Shown here: positions 34,700 through 43,954 of the stretch, in pieces
Layout of the letters: the number at the start of each line of letters is the position of its first letter
Position numbering within the stretch: position 1 is the first letter of the stretch
NCBI RefSeq assembly: GCF_027111275.1
Contig: NZ_CP114286.1
Span: 4,016,501 to 4,080,500, forward strand
Direction of reading: 5' to 3'
Length of the DNA: 64,000 nucleotides
Source of the DNA: Flavobacterium luteolum
Lineage (GTDB): Bacteria > Bacteroidota > Bacteroidia > Flavobacteriales > Flavobacteriaceae
Made by a program: the position numbers and the translations under genes
Notes under the pieces: generated by a model
What the model was told of the DNA's origin: nothing
Seen by the model: only the letters and a program-made list of their open reading frames with translations
Databases searched by the model: none

Positions 34700-36508
34700 A
34701 TGGCACATTTTTCAGAACAAGTACATATAACTATAGGAGGTTTCACCCAAAACGTTGTTTATTATGATCTAAAGCTATCTCAAAAAATGGCCGACCATCA
34801 TCATTTTTCTTTCGTTTGGCAATATACTGGCAAAGCGGTAATTAAGCCTGCTGACCAAGCCAAGGCACTTAGAACCTATCTTGGAGATGAGGTAATTTTT
34901 ACTTTTAAAAGTCTTACAGGAATTAGACTAATGAGCAAAGGTATAATTACAGAACTTTCTTCTATTGATGTTGATGGAAGCCCAGCAGGATTGCACGTTT
35001 CTGGCATAAGTCACAGTATCGTTATTGATGATATGAAAAAAGCAAGAACATTTAAAGAGCGCAGTATGGATGATATCGTGCTGAGTATTTTTGCTGAAGG
35101 CCCAGGAGAATTTTATCAAAGGGAGTCTATTAAATCAACTTATCTAAAAGAATTTAAAAACCTTTTGCAATACAACGAAACCAGTTTTGAGTTTCTAAAA
35201 AGACTAGCAAAACGCCATGGACAATGGTTTTATTTTGATGGAATGCGTATGCAGTTCGGACAAACAAAAAATAGCCAGACCAAATTGATTAATGGCGCTT
35301 CGCTGCATAGTTTTAAGATACAGGCTAATATGAGTTCGCATAAAATTTCGCTGAACGGTTACGATTATAAAAACGTATCGACTCTTCGGGAAGCAGCGAC
35401 TAAAACTTCGTTTGGCAGTAAAGACAGTTTCGCTACTATTGTAGGTTACAATCAAGGAACAGTAGCAAATTCTGATTTAAACAATGCTGCTTACACTACA
35501 AATGCCGTAAATAAAGACGAACTCGATGAGATGGTAAAACTGCAAACTGCGGGCAATGATGCCAACAGTATATATTACAGCGGTATTTCTTATTTTCCAA
35601 TTGGTCTAGGACAGGTTTTTACAATTCAAAATCAAACGGTACAGCACGAATTAATAGCTGTTGAAGTGATACATCATTCTCAAGTGCACGGAAATTACTC
35701 TTGCGAGTTTAAAGCAATTCCAGCAGATGTATCTGCACCACATTATACCGATGTATTTGTTTACAGTAAAGCAGAAACGCAGCCAGCACGAGTAAAAGAC
35801 AATAATGATCCAGAAGGATTAGGACGTGTAAAAGTAGAATTTTACGGTGCAAGCGGTACGGCAGTCACAGATTGGATAAGAATGGTACAGCCTTATACTG
35901 GTGCAGGAAAAGGATTTTATTTTATTCCTGAAATTGGAGAAGAAGTCTTAATTGGTTTTGAAGGCAATAATGTGCAGAATCCGTATGTAATTGGAGCACA
36001 GTATAACGGACAAGATTCAAGCGGTTATGCTGATGCACAGAATAATGTAAAAGCAATTCATACTAGAAGTGGTCATATAATAAAATTTACCGAAGATGAA
36101 AGTATTATAATTACCGACAAAAACAGTAACGAAATAGTAATTGATACTGTTGCAGGAGATATTAATATTACTGCCAACAACACGATTAATTTTAATGCGA
36201 AAGATATTAATCTAAATGCTTCTCAGAATATTACGGCTAATGCTGGAATGAATATTACAGAAAGTGCTGGAGCCGATAAAATGAGTATTGTAGGTATGAT
36301 GCTTAATACTACTGTTGGTGGTGATAATATGTTGTCAGTTACTGGGAATTTTATGGAAAATATTGAGGGTAATTTGGAATCGCATACTGCTAAAGAAAGA
36401 CAAGAAATTGCAGTTAAAGGAATTGATAATAGTAGTGAAGGTGGAATAAATAAACACTCTAAAAAAGAAATGCAGGTTAATAGTGCCGAAAAATCTAAAT
36501 CTTACTAA
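34700..36508 (+). CDS. tssI: T6SS spike protein VgrG (TssI)
   Basis: 602 residues. The gp27-like N-terminal domain contains FEFLKRLAKRHGQWFYFDG, and the gp5-like OB region shows ARVKDNNDPEGLGRVKVEF, TDWIRMVQPYTGAGKGFYF and PEIGEEVLIGFE. The C-terminal third is the repetitive beta-prism (GDINITANNTINFNAKDINL) ending without an extra toxin domain. It forms the trimeric puncturing tip. The following effector starts 3 bases after the VgrG stop. Confidence 0.94.
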   Translation: MAHFSEQVHITIGGFTQNVVYYDLKLSQKMADHHHFSFVWQYTGKAVIKPADQAKALRTYLGDEVIFTFKSLTGIRLMSKGIITELSSIDVDGSPAGLHVSGISHSIVIDDMKKARTFKERSMDDIVLSIFAEGPGEFYQRESIKSTYLKEFKNLLQYNETSFEFLKRLAKRHGQWFYFDGMRMQFGQTKNSQTKLINGASLHSFKIQANMSSHKISLNGYDYKNVSTLREAATKTSFGSKDSFATIVGYNQGTVANSDLNNAAYTTNAVNKDELDEMVKLQTAGNDANSIYYSGISYFPIGLGQVFTIQNQTVQHELIAVEVIHHSQVHGNYSCEFKAIPADVSAPHYTDVFVYSKAETQPARVKDNNDPEGLGRVKVEFYGASGTAVTDWIRMVQPYTGAGKGFYFIPEIGEEVLIGFEGNNVQNPYVIGAQYNGQDSSGYADAQNNVKAIHTRSGHIIKFTEDESIIITDKNSNEIVIDTVAGDINITANNTINFNAKDINLNASQNITANAGMNITESAGADKMSIVGMMLNTTVGGDNMLSVTGNFMENIEGNLESHTAKERQEIAVKGIDNSSEGGINKHSKKEMQVNSAEKSKSY

Positions 36509-36511
36509 TGT

Positions 36512-38944
36512 ATGAGCAGAATAAGAATTGTAGGAGGCACTATAACAAAAACTACTGGAGGAGATCATAATATTTATTCGGAAGGCAATATTGTTTATAA
36601 TTCTGGTACGTCAGTTAGTTTAACAAGTGATGTAGGTATTAGTTATGGAGAGCCGAAAAATCCTCCAAGACAAGAAATTGTTGAGAGCAAATATAAACTT
36701 GAAAGTATATATGCACATGAACAGCTTTCAGCTTTGGCAAAACAACTAGATGAATTGCCTTTTATGTTTTTTATGGTTGGAGTTTTTGGTGAAGAAATTG
36801 AAGCCAGTGCATTAAGTAAATTATACAGAGGACTTAGTGATAAGTCTATAATTTCACCAGAAATTGTAGTTACAAAATTTCCTGCTCGAGGAAGAAAAGC
36901 CAATTACAGCAATAGTAGGAAAAAAATACTGGTATGGGAACATTTTATCGATCTAGCTGTAAAAGACAATGATGCAAGGGCAGAATTAATGTCGGCTTTG
37001 GTGGAAGAATATGGTCATCATATTGATAATTTGTTAAGAACAGAACTCGCAACTAATGGCAAGGAAGATACAGATTATATAGACGAAGGTGCGAAGTTTG
37101 CCTATGCTTTATTTAATTTTGATATTTTTAAAGAAACACAGCTTTGTTTTGCCAAAGCAGAAACCCCAAACTTTACAGGAGATTTAATAATAGATTTTTC
37201 TGAGCTACATACACAAGTAAAAGAGTATGTAAGCGAGGATAAACAATATGATGCCAACCCAAAAGAAGATGAGGAAGGTTTTGGTGCAGGGTTTGAGGCC
37301 GGAATGCATGGAGGGATAGAAAAAGAGGCATTAGAGGAATTTGTTAGAAGTAAAAAGATTACCGAATTAGAAGTAAAGCAAATTTATTATGGAAACTGGC
37401 TACGTGATTATTCTCAAATTATATTAGAAAGTACAATACGACTTGAAAAACCTGATATTGATAAAATAAAAAAGAGTGGAATTGAGCATCTTAATGGGCT
37501 GTTAAAAATGAATCCATACAAAATGTCTCACGAGGGTTTGGTAAAGCTTTTGGAAATATTGGCGGCCAAAGAATTTGTATTTGGGTCTGATAAATTTACT
37601 CCTAATTATAAAAACCATGTTAGGGCTTTTCAAAAAGAGTATGGGGTGCTTACTAAAGATATTTTAGGTATATACCGACCAGAAGAACATATAGACAATC
37701 CGAAAGGTCTTAAAGATTTTAGTAGTTTAAGTGTTTCTTTTCAATACGAACATGCCAAAGGAAGCTTTGTTACTAGAAAGTTGTATGCAGGAGAAGATGC
37801 TAAATCGCTTGCAATAAACGAACTGAACGTAAAAAATTATATAGCTACAAAAGGTGGTGGCGCGACAGATCCTGAAAGGCCAACATCTGATGCATATATG
37901 ACTCAACAGCTAAAACTTGCGGTACAGTACGGTAGAAATAAAGATGGTTTTAGACATTTGGGAGCAGCTTTTCATGTACTTGAAGATTTTTTCTCACACA
38001 CTAATTTTATAGAAATAACTTTAATAAAGGCAGGAAGTATGCTTCTTGACAAAAACGAGAATAGTACCTTAGGCAAAGAATTAGTTTTGGTTTACCCTTG
38101 GGTACAAGGTATGCAGGGGCAGGATTATAGTACGATACCTATAATAACAGGCAAGTTTTTATTAGATGACACTATGGCAAGTGTGTTGCCTAAAGCGGGT
38201 GAAAAAATGTTTCCAATTGGTATACAGGATTATGTACAGCGAAAACCTGGTGATAGAACTTTTCAAGATGCTTTTATACTTACCACTTTAGAAGATTTAT
38301 CTACTGGGCAACAGACAGATGGCCTAGAGAAAGATCCTGTTTATATGGGGATGAAGAGTTCGGACTTGCTTGCTATGTATAAAAATTATTTAAAACTGAT
38401 TGATACCAAGGCCGCTGCTGTAGAATATACTGGCTGGTTAGGAAGAACAATAGACAAAGGGTTAAGTTATATGGGAGATTCCTTAACGACTTTTAATAAT
38501 ATCGCATACAATTTGCTCTTGGGGTCAGTAGATGATGATGTAAAAATAGAACAAACAGAAAATAGCAATAAAAATTATGGCACCGACCCAACGCATACAC
38601 AAGTAGCCAAAGATGCTCTTAACCATCCATTAAACCCACTTGCGTCTGAGCTTGCTAAAATAGCAGTAAAAGATGTCGCGACAAGAATTCTGGATATCTG
38701 GAAAACGGGGAGTGATCCTACAGGCGAAGAGCTTGCCAAATATGTGATAAATAAATATACTTTGCATCCCGTTTATCAGGTTACAGATTGGGCTAATGAA
38801 GCAGTTAATAAATGGGCAAAAAAAAATGATATAGAGGTTATTAAGAGACTTCAGAGTACTACTCCATATGACCATGCTGAGAAGGTTACACAAAGAGCGA
38901 TTAGCAACAAAAAAGTGCAGGAAATTTTAAATTATTTTAAATGA
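36512..38944 (+). CDS. VgrG-linked effector with Het-C domain and EExGHH motif
   Basis: 810 residues, no signal peptide. Residues 1-50 carry RIRIVGGTITKTTGGDHNI and SLTSDVGISYGEPKNPP, a glycine-rich lead that looks like a delivery tag. A metalloprotease-like VEEYGHHID lies at 164-172. Residues 280-560 match the Het-C family: IYYGNWLRDYSQ (291-302) and HLGAAFHVLEDFFSHTNF (482-499) with the expected acidic and His residues. Het-C domains occur in fungal incompatibility proteins and bacterial T6SS toxins, where they resemble zinc-dependent phospholipase C. A membrane-lipid target is therefore plausible. The stop overlaps the next gene's start as ATGA. Confidence 0.8.
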   Translation: MSRIRIVGGTITKTTGGDHNIYSEGNIVYNSGTSVSLTSDVGISYGEPKNPPRQEIVESKYKLESIYAHEQLSALAKQLDELPFMFFMVGVFGEEIEASALSKLYRGLSDKSIISPEIVVTKFPARGRKANYSNSRKKILVWEHFIDLAVKDNDARAELMSALVEEYGHHIDNLLRTELATNGKEDTDYIDEGAKFAYALFNFDIFKETQLCFAKAETPNFTGDLIIDFSELHTQVKEYVSEDKQYDANPKEDEEGFGAGFEAGMHGGIEKEALEEFVRSKKITELEVKQIYYGNWLRDYSQIILESTIRLEKPDIDKIKKSGIEHLNGLLKMNPYKMSHEGLVKLLEILAAKEFVFGSDKFTPNYKNHVRAFQKEYGVLTKDILGIYRPEEHIDNPKGLKDFSSLSVSFQYEHAKGSFVTRKLYAGEDAKSLAINELNVKNYIATKGGGATDPERPTSDAYMTQQLKLAVQYGRNKDGFRHLGAAFHVLEDFFSHTNFIEITLIKAGSMLLDKNENSTLGKELVLVYPWVQGMQGQDYSTIPIITGKFLLDDTMASVLPKAGEKMFPIGIQDYVQRKPGDRTFQDAFILTTLEDLSTGQQTDGLEKDPVYMGMKSSDLLAMYKNYLKLIDTKAAAVEYTGWLGRTIDKGLSYMGDSLTTFNNIAYNLLLGSVDDDVKIEQTENSNKNYGTDPTHTQVAKDALNHPLNPLASELAKIAVKDVATRILDIWKTGSDPTGEELAKYVINKYTLHPVYQVTDWANEAVNKWAKKNDIEVIKRLQSTTPYDHAEKVTQRAISNKKVQEILNYFK

Positions 38945-39729
38945 AACAATTCGTAATAATAATATTGAGTAGTTTTTTTATGCAATGTCAAACTTCAAAA
39001 AAAGAATCCATGTCAGAAACCGATTTTTATATTAGTGAACATAGTATTACTTACAAAAACAAGGAATTGCCATTTGGTAAACCTGTGAGCGAATGGGTGA
39101 AAATTTTTGGAAAATATAGTAGAATATATCAAACAAGTGTATATATCTGGGACGATTTAGGAATTTATGTTTCTGAATCAGAGAAAAATAAAAACATTGA
39201 TGAACTTCATATCTTCTTTATGAACCTTGACAGTCCTTTGGGGCAGATGGGAAAATTAGAAGAAGCTAGAGGTAGAATGTCAGTAAAGTTTGTCAAGGAA
39301 CGTAATCATAAAGATGGATGGTTTCCTGAAAAAACAGATCCTGAATTCTATGTTGAGATGTTAAATGACGAGAGAAATGGCTCAGACGCTCCTAAAAATT
39401 TTATTTATCCCTTTAAAATTTATGCAAAACCGTTGAATATAGAGGGAGCAGAAGTAAAAGCAGGTATGAAAGTGTCAGATATTAATAAGAAAAGAGAAGC
39501 AGTAGATTTACCCGTTATCAAGTATTACGATGCTGATTTAAATACAAAACTAGAAGATGGTTCTGTTACTACTTTGTCCAATGGTTATTTTACAACATTT
39601 AGTGGTTTCCTGACTCCCGAAGAACAAGCCAGAGCCAATTTTTATAATATCATGTATCGCCAAACCGAAGGCGAGATAGAGTACATTCGTATTGTACATG
39701 ATAAAGGGCAGGAGTATTCTAAATTTTAA
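38941..39729 (+). CDS. Lipoprotein coupled to the Het-C effector, likely immunity protein (copy 1)
   Basis: 262 residues. Start overlaps the effector stop (ATGA), a sign of translational coupling. MKQFVIIILSSFFMQC is a lipoprotein signal with Cys16. The mature part has FYISEHSITYKNKELPFGKP, VYIWDDLGIYV and IFFMNLDSPLGQMGKL, resembling lipoproteins I associate with DUF7738 (not certain). A periplasmic lipoprotein next to a periplasm-acting toxin is the usual immunity arrangement. The next gene is its paralogue. Confidence 0.68.
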   Translation: MKQFVIIILSSFFMQCQTSKKESMSETDFYISEHSITYKNKELPFGKPVSEWVKIFGKYSRIYQTSVYIWDDLGIYVSESEKNKNIDELHIFFMNLDSPLGQMGKLEEARGRMSVKFVKERNHKDGWFPEKTDPEFYVEMLNDERNGSDAPKNFIYPFKIYAKPLNIEGAEVKAGMKVSDINKKREAVDLPVIKYYDADLNTKLEDGSVTTLSNGYFTTFSGFLTPEEQARANFYNIMYRQTEGEIEYIRIVHDKGQEYSKF

Positions 39730-39732
39730 GAA

Positions 39733-40542
39733 ATGAAATGTTTTTTAATATTTTTTTTAAGCATCATCTTAATACAATGCCAAAGTAAAAATACGGATAT
39801 GCCAGAAACCGATTTCTACATCAGCGAACATAATATTACTTACAAAAAACAAGAATTGCCTTTTGGTAAACCTGTCACAGAATGGGTAAAAGTTTTTGGT
39901 AAGTATGATAGAGTTAATCCTCCTTTAGGAAAAGAGGGAGTTGTACGTCGGGACTATATTTGGGATAATTTAGGATTGGCTGTAGAAGAACATGGTGAAG
40001 ATGGGAAAAAGAAAATTATACCAGATTTTTATATTTTTTTTATGAATCTTGACAGTCCTTTAGGTCAGATGGGAAAACTGAAAGAAGCTAAAGGAAGAGT
40101 ATCTGTAGCATTTATAAAGGAAAAAGACAAAAGAACAGGATGGTTTACTTCTGATGCAGATTATGTCGAGATGGAAAAAAGGATAACAATAGGTTCAGAT
40201 GCTCCGCAAAATTTTATTTATCCATTTAAGATTTATAGTAAATCGTTAAACATAGAGGGAGCAGAAGTTAAAGAAGGTATGAAAGTGTCCGATATTAATA
40301 AAAAAAGGATGGCGGCAGATTTGCCTGTCATTAAGTATTGGGATGCCGATATGAATAACAAGCATGAAGATGGCTCTACAACAACTTTGTCAAATGGCTA
40401 TTTTACCTCTTTTAATGGTTTTAGTAGCCCAGAAGAACAAACCAAAGCCGATTTTTATAATATAATGTATCGCCAGACAGAAGGTGAGATAGAATATATT
40501 CATATCGTGCATGATAAAGGGCAGGAATATTTTAAGTTTTAA
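39733..40542 (+). CDS. Paralogue of the preceding lipoprotein (copy 2)
   Basis: 269 residues, 3 bases after copy 1. The signal peptide (MKCFLIFFLSIILIQC) and nearly all motifs are shared (FYISEHNITYKKQELPFGKP, FFMNLDSPLGQMGKLKEA, NFIYPFKIYSKSLNIEGAEV, YNIMYRQTEGEIEYI), so it is a tandem duplication that has diverged. An insertion near residues 60-90 (NPPLGKEGVVRRDY) distinguishes it. Duplicates of this kind may protect against effector variants of competitors. Confidence 0.68.
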   Translation: MKCFLIFFLSIILIQCQSKNTDMPETDFYISEHNITYKKQELPFGKPVTEWVKVFGKYDRVNPPLGKEGVVRRDYIWDNLGLAVEEHGEDGKKKIIPDFYIFFMNLDSPLGQMGKLKEAKGRVSVAFIKEKDKRTGWFTSDADYVEMEKRITIGSDAPQNFIYPFKIYSKSLNIEGAEVKEGMKVSDINKKRMAADLPVIKYWDADMNNKHEDGSTTTLSNGYFTSFNGFSSPEEQTKADFYNIMYRQTEGEIEYIHIVHDKGQEYFKF

Positions 40543-40545
40543 ATT

Positions 40546-40574
40546 GGAATTAAATTATATCTTAATTTAATTCC
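40546..40574. terminator. Hairpin after the lipoprotein pair
   Basis: GGAATTAAATTA (40546-40557) pairs with TAATTTAATTCC (40563-40574), 5-nt loop. There is only a weak T-rich tail, so termination efficiency is uncertain. Confidence 0.5.
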
Positions 40575-40609
40575 CATTTAAACAATAATAGATAAAAATA
40601 CTATGATTC

Positions 40610-41269
40610 ATGAATGAACAATTAAAATATTTTACAAAGATAACATCAATAGCTGTTTTCAGTTTTTTGAAAATTAATTTATTAGGTTTCATTAATACTA
40701 TAATCTGCTGTACAATTGGAGCGTTTTTATTGTCGGCAAATATTGGTCATGCAGCACATACCAATTCGGGAGCATTGATATTATTAGTGTTTTTTTCAAG
40801 TAATCCTATTGGAACAATCTTGTTTGCGCTAATCTTTTTAGCGCCATTTTTAAACATAATAGTAGGGAACAAATATATTGTAAGTAAAGTTGTATATCGT
40901 TTGGTAAAAGACAAATCAGAGAGTACGATCACACCACTATTGGATACTGTTTTGACCAAATTTAAAAATAAGCAACCTGATGGAATTAAAAAAGGAGCCG
41001 ATTTGGCACTGGCTAAAATAAAACTTTTAAATCAGGTAAAGTCTGAAAAAGGCAATAAATTGTTAAAAAAAGTATTGTCGTTTGGATTGAAAAAAATAAA
41101 ATTAGATGATGTTGATTTTAGTCAGAATCATGTTGATTTTAAAGAGGTTGTGAAAATAAAAATTATCAATGCTTTGCATAATTGTACAGAACCTAGCAGG
41201 AAAGGGATTTTAGCAATTTTAATTTTTCAATGGATTTTTTTATTGCTGATTTGGATTGTTAAATTTTAA
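40610..41269 (+). CDS. Small membrane protein of unknown function downstream of the Het-C module
   Basis: 219 residues. Hydrophobic segments at about 14-50 and 56-90 and another at the extreme C-terminus (GILAILIFQWIFLLLIWIV); the middle is a basic helical cytoplasmic region (KNKQPDGIKKGADLALAKIK). No family recognised. It may be a second protective protein against the membrane-acting effector or an unrelated cargo gene. Base use is AT-rich as in the rest of this module. Confidence 0.45.
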   Translation: MNEQLKYFTKITSIAVFSFLKINLLGFINTIICCTIGAFLLSANIGHAAHTNSGALILLVFFSSNPIGTILFALIFLAPFLNIIVGNKYIVSKVVYRLVKDKSESTITPLLDTVLTKFKNKQPDGIKKGADLALAKIKLLNQVKSEKGNKLLKKVLSFGLKKIKLDDVDFSQNHVDFKEVVKIKIINALHNCTEPSRKGILAILIFQWIFLLLIWIVKF

Positions 41270-41686
41270 ATAATTGACAAAAAATATTCCAAAAATCTCC
41301 CCCGCTCTGCAAAGTGTTCTTTGTCAAAAGCTATGCAAATGTCTGTGACTTTGTGCCATTCTACAACATCAAATTTAAAAGATCAAATTGTTTAAAATCG
41401 GAGACTTTCAACAATTTGATCTTTTAAAAAAAACGTTACAATGATGGACTTTAATAAAAGCTCCAATTAAGAAACAGTTAGTTTGAAATAAGACTAATAA
41501 ACATAAATAAGATTTAAAATCACAGAATCATAAAGTTAATCTTTATGATTGGAATTTCGTTTGTGAAATATGATTGATGAATGGTATAGCATCATTTCTA
41601 TTTCTGATATTTTATAAAATTTAAATTCAGTACTAAACAAACAGAAATATCTTAATAAATTACTCAATCTTAATTTTTAATTCTTT
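41270..41686. other. Gene-free 417-base gap with two strong hairpins
   Basis: A perfect 19-bp inverted repeat has arms TTTAAAAGATCAAATTGTT (41374-41392) and 41410-41428 with a 17-nt loop, followed by AAAAAAAACG. A second hairpin has AATCATAAAG (41526-41535) and CTTTATGATT (41541-41550). A GC-richer stretch near 41300-41365 (CCCCCGCTCTGC) stands out. No open frame of note. It separates the effector module from the lipoprotein-tssF pair. Confidence 0.6.
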
Positions 41687-42013
41687 ATGAAATCAAAATT
41701 AATTTTAGCGATATTACTGTTAAGCAGTTGTACCAATAACAAATTTTCGGGCTATGTCTATGATTATGATACCGGAAAGCCAATTCAAAATGTTATGGTA
41801 AATATTATTGGGAATGTCACAAGAACAGATAGCATTGGATATTTTGAGTTAGAAGTAAACTCAAATTCCAATTGTGCTATAAACTTAAAACGGCAGGGCT
41901 ATGCTGTTAAGATCATGTTACGAAAACCTGATTTTGCAGAGGGAAATAAAAATAAAAAGCCAAAAAAAAATACCATTTTTATGTTTAAGAGCGACAGTGA
42001 TTTCTCTAAATAA
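41687..42013 (+). CDS. Small lipoprotein with carboxypeptidase-regulatory-like fold, upstream of tssF
   Basis: 108 residues. MKSKLILAILLLSSC is a lipoprotein signal with Cys15. The body FSGYVYDYDTGKPIQNVMVNIIG, DSIGYFELEV is the short beta-sandwich (CarboxypepD_reg-like) common in Bacteroidota. It ends with a K/N-rich tail. It lies 41 bases before tssF. An outer-membrane lipoprotein is part of the TssNQOPR complex (TssQ), and this gene is a candidate, but the match is by location and lipidation only. Confidence 0.55.
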   Translation: MKSKLILAILLLSSCTNNKFSGYVYDYDTGKPIQNVMVNIIGNVTRTDSIGYFELEVNSNSNCAINLKRQGYAVKIMLRKPDFAEGNKNKKPKKNTIFMFKSDSDFSK

Positions 42014-42054
42014 AAATCATTCAGTAATTCTAACAGGTTTAAAGAAATCAAGCA

Positions 42055-43893
42055 ATGAGACAAGATCGAATAAAAGATAGAGTGCTAAAAAGAGCAGCTA
42101 GATCATGGGGCTTTTCAGATGTTGAGATGGAAACATCATTTGATCCTGTGGTATCAATGATGCTTAATGCATTGTCTTACGAATTGGAGAAAGTAGCCCA
42201 TGAACTTGAAGACTCTAAAACAAGAGTAGTAGAAAGAGTTTTGGAAATTATGTTTCCTGAAGTTACGACAGGAGTAAAACCTGCAAGAGCAATTTTGCAT
42301 GCGTTGCCAATAGAGAATAATATGAAAGTTTCCTTGCAGAATCAAATGACTGCAAATCGAAGAATTCATAATATTTACAATCCTTTAGCGCCAATTATTA
42401 AAGAAGTTGCCCTGTCGCCAACATTAGAAGTAAAGCTGTCATGTGCAGAGGTAAAATATGTCGCGTATGAGCGTAATTTGTTCGAGATTTCGAATCTTTT
42501 TTACAAAGATGCCATACGAGGCTATAAGAATTCACTACCTTCTGGTGTCGTGTTTTTAGGACTTGAATTAACAGATCCGAAGGTCGAAGACATTGAAGAT
42601 TTGATGTTATATATTGACATTAAAAATATACATCAGAAAGAGATGTTTCATTACTATTTAAAACAGATGAAATGTTTTCAGGATGATGTGCAAATTGGGG
42701 TAGAAGAAGGTTACAATGTTCCTGTAAATAATATTGATATCGAAAATATTATCAATCGTAATTACACGCATTTGAGTGAAATTATGCAGGAAGTGAATGA
42801 GTTTTATTTTGATAATTTTTATACGCTGAAAGGATCATTAAAGTATAAACCTTTTAATGAATACAGTTCAGAATATAAATGTTTTGAAGCTGTAACAGAG
42901 AGAAATGATAATCCGATTATTTGGATAAAAATGGTTTTTCCAGAATCGTTAATTCCGCAAATATTAGATAATGTTTCTTTTGCGGCAAATTGCTTTCCTG
43001 TAATTAACAAAAAGAAGCATATTATTAGTAAAACCTTGGGGAATTTCTTGTCTTATATAGCATTAGAAACAGACAATAATTTCTATCTGGATGTTGATAA
43101 GGTTGTCGACGGATTCAATAATCATTATGAAATAAAGGAATTTAAAGATGGAGTACTTGAAGAAGGAAATGCAGTATTAAGAACAGGCGGCGTATCCAGA
43201 TTCGATTCTAGAAGTGCTTCAGAATTACTGCAAAATGTATTGGACTTGTTAAAGGACGAAAGTTCTTCTTTTGCAGGTTTGGGTAAAGACTTTATGAACA
43301 GCTCTTTGGTTGAAATAAACCAGCTTTTAGCTTCTGTCGAACAGCAAGCGAGAGAAAGCAGTTTTTCTAAAAATAATGATCCTTATCTCATGATTAAACC
43401 AAAAATTGATGAATCTATAGGAAAGTCATTTTGTATACATTATTGGTCTACTTGTGCAGAAGAAGGAAATGATATCAAAGCAGGAACTGTTTTAGAATCT
43501 AAAGAGGATATGCTGTTTGTAAGTAAAGAGGCAGTTTTGGTCACCAATACAGTAGGCGGTATGAACAAGCAGAATAATAAAGATCGTATTTTAGCTTATC
43601 GAAATGCTTTACTGACTCGTGGCAGAATTGTAACATTTGCAGATATAAAAGCATTTGGATTTAATCATTTTAAAAGCTGTGTAACAGATATTAGAATAGA
43701 AAAAGGAACGCGAAAAGAAATTTCTGTAAAAGCAGGTTTTAGCAGAACAGTAGATATTTATCTAAAAATTGATGCAACAGAAAGAAACTATCTATCCGCT
43801 ACAGAATGGGATTATCTGTCTGAAAGTTTTATAAAGAACTTAAAAAATAGGTCATCAAATGTATTTCCTTATCGTCTTTTCATAGAAGAATAA
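42055..43893 (+). CDS. tssF: T6SS baseplate subunit TssF
   Basis: 612 residues. The N-terminus RVLKRAARSWGFSDVEMETSFDPVV and DSKTRVVERVLEIMFPEVTTGVKPARAIL match the TssF opening (VC_A0110 family: helical bundle followed by LP..L.P..P). The C-terminal part has GRIVTFADIKAFGFNHFKSC, a baseplate J-like motif, and the final FVYRLFIEE-like strand. TssF pairs with TssG to form the wedge. Here it lies 26 kb from tssG, with cargo modules in between, which is an unusual split. Confidence 0.85.
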   Translation: MRQDRIKDRVLKRAARSWGFSDVEMETSFDPVVSMMLNALSYELEKVAHELEDSKTRVVERVLEIMFPEVTTGVKPARAILHALPIENNMKVSLQNQMTANRRIHNIYNPLAPIIKEVALSPTLEVKLSCAEVKYVAYERNLFEISNLFYKDAIRGYKNSLPSGVVFLGLELTDPKVEDIEDLMLYIDIKNIHQKEMFHYYLKQMKCFQDDVQIGVEEGYNVPVNNIDIENIINRNYTHLSEIMQEVNEFYFDNFYTLKGSLKYKPFNEYSSEYKCFEAVTERNDNPIIWIKMVFPESLIPQILDNVSFAANCFPVINKKKHIISKTLGNFLSYIALETDNNFYLDVDKVVDGFNNHYEIKEFKDGVLEEGNAVLRTGGVSRFDSRSASELLQNVLDLLKDESSSFAGLGKDFMNSSLVEINQLLASVEQQARESSFSKNNDPYLMIKPKIDESIGKSFCIHYWSTCAEEGNDIKAGTVLESKEDMLFVSKEAVLVTNTVGGMNKQNNKDRILAYRNALLTRGRIVTFADIKAFGFNHFKSCVTDIRIEKGTRKEISVKAGFSRTVDIYLKIDATERNYLSATEWDYLSESFIKNLKNRSSNVFPYRLFIEE

Positions 43894-43898
43894 AACAA

Positions 43899-43930
43899 AA
43901 AACGCCGAAAAACTACTTTTCGGCGTTTTG
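43899..43930. terminator. Bidirectional terminator at the end of the T6SS locus
   Basis: AAAACGCCGAAAA (43899-43911) and TTTTCGGCGTTTT (43917-43929) form a perfect 13-bp stem with a 5-nt loop, flanked by A and T runs. It serves tssF (+) and the convergent peroxidase gene (-). Confidence 0.9.
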
Positions 43931-43954
43931 CTTAATTGGGGATTTATTTTGGTT

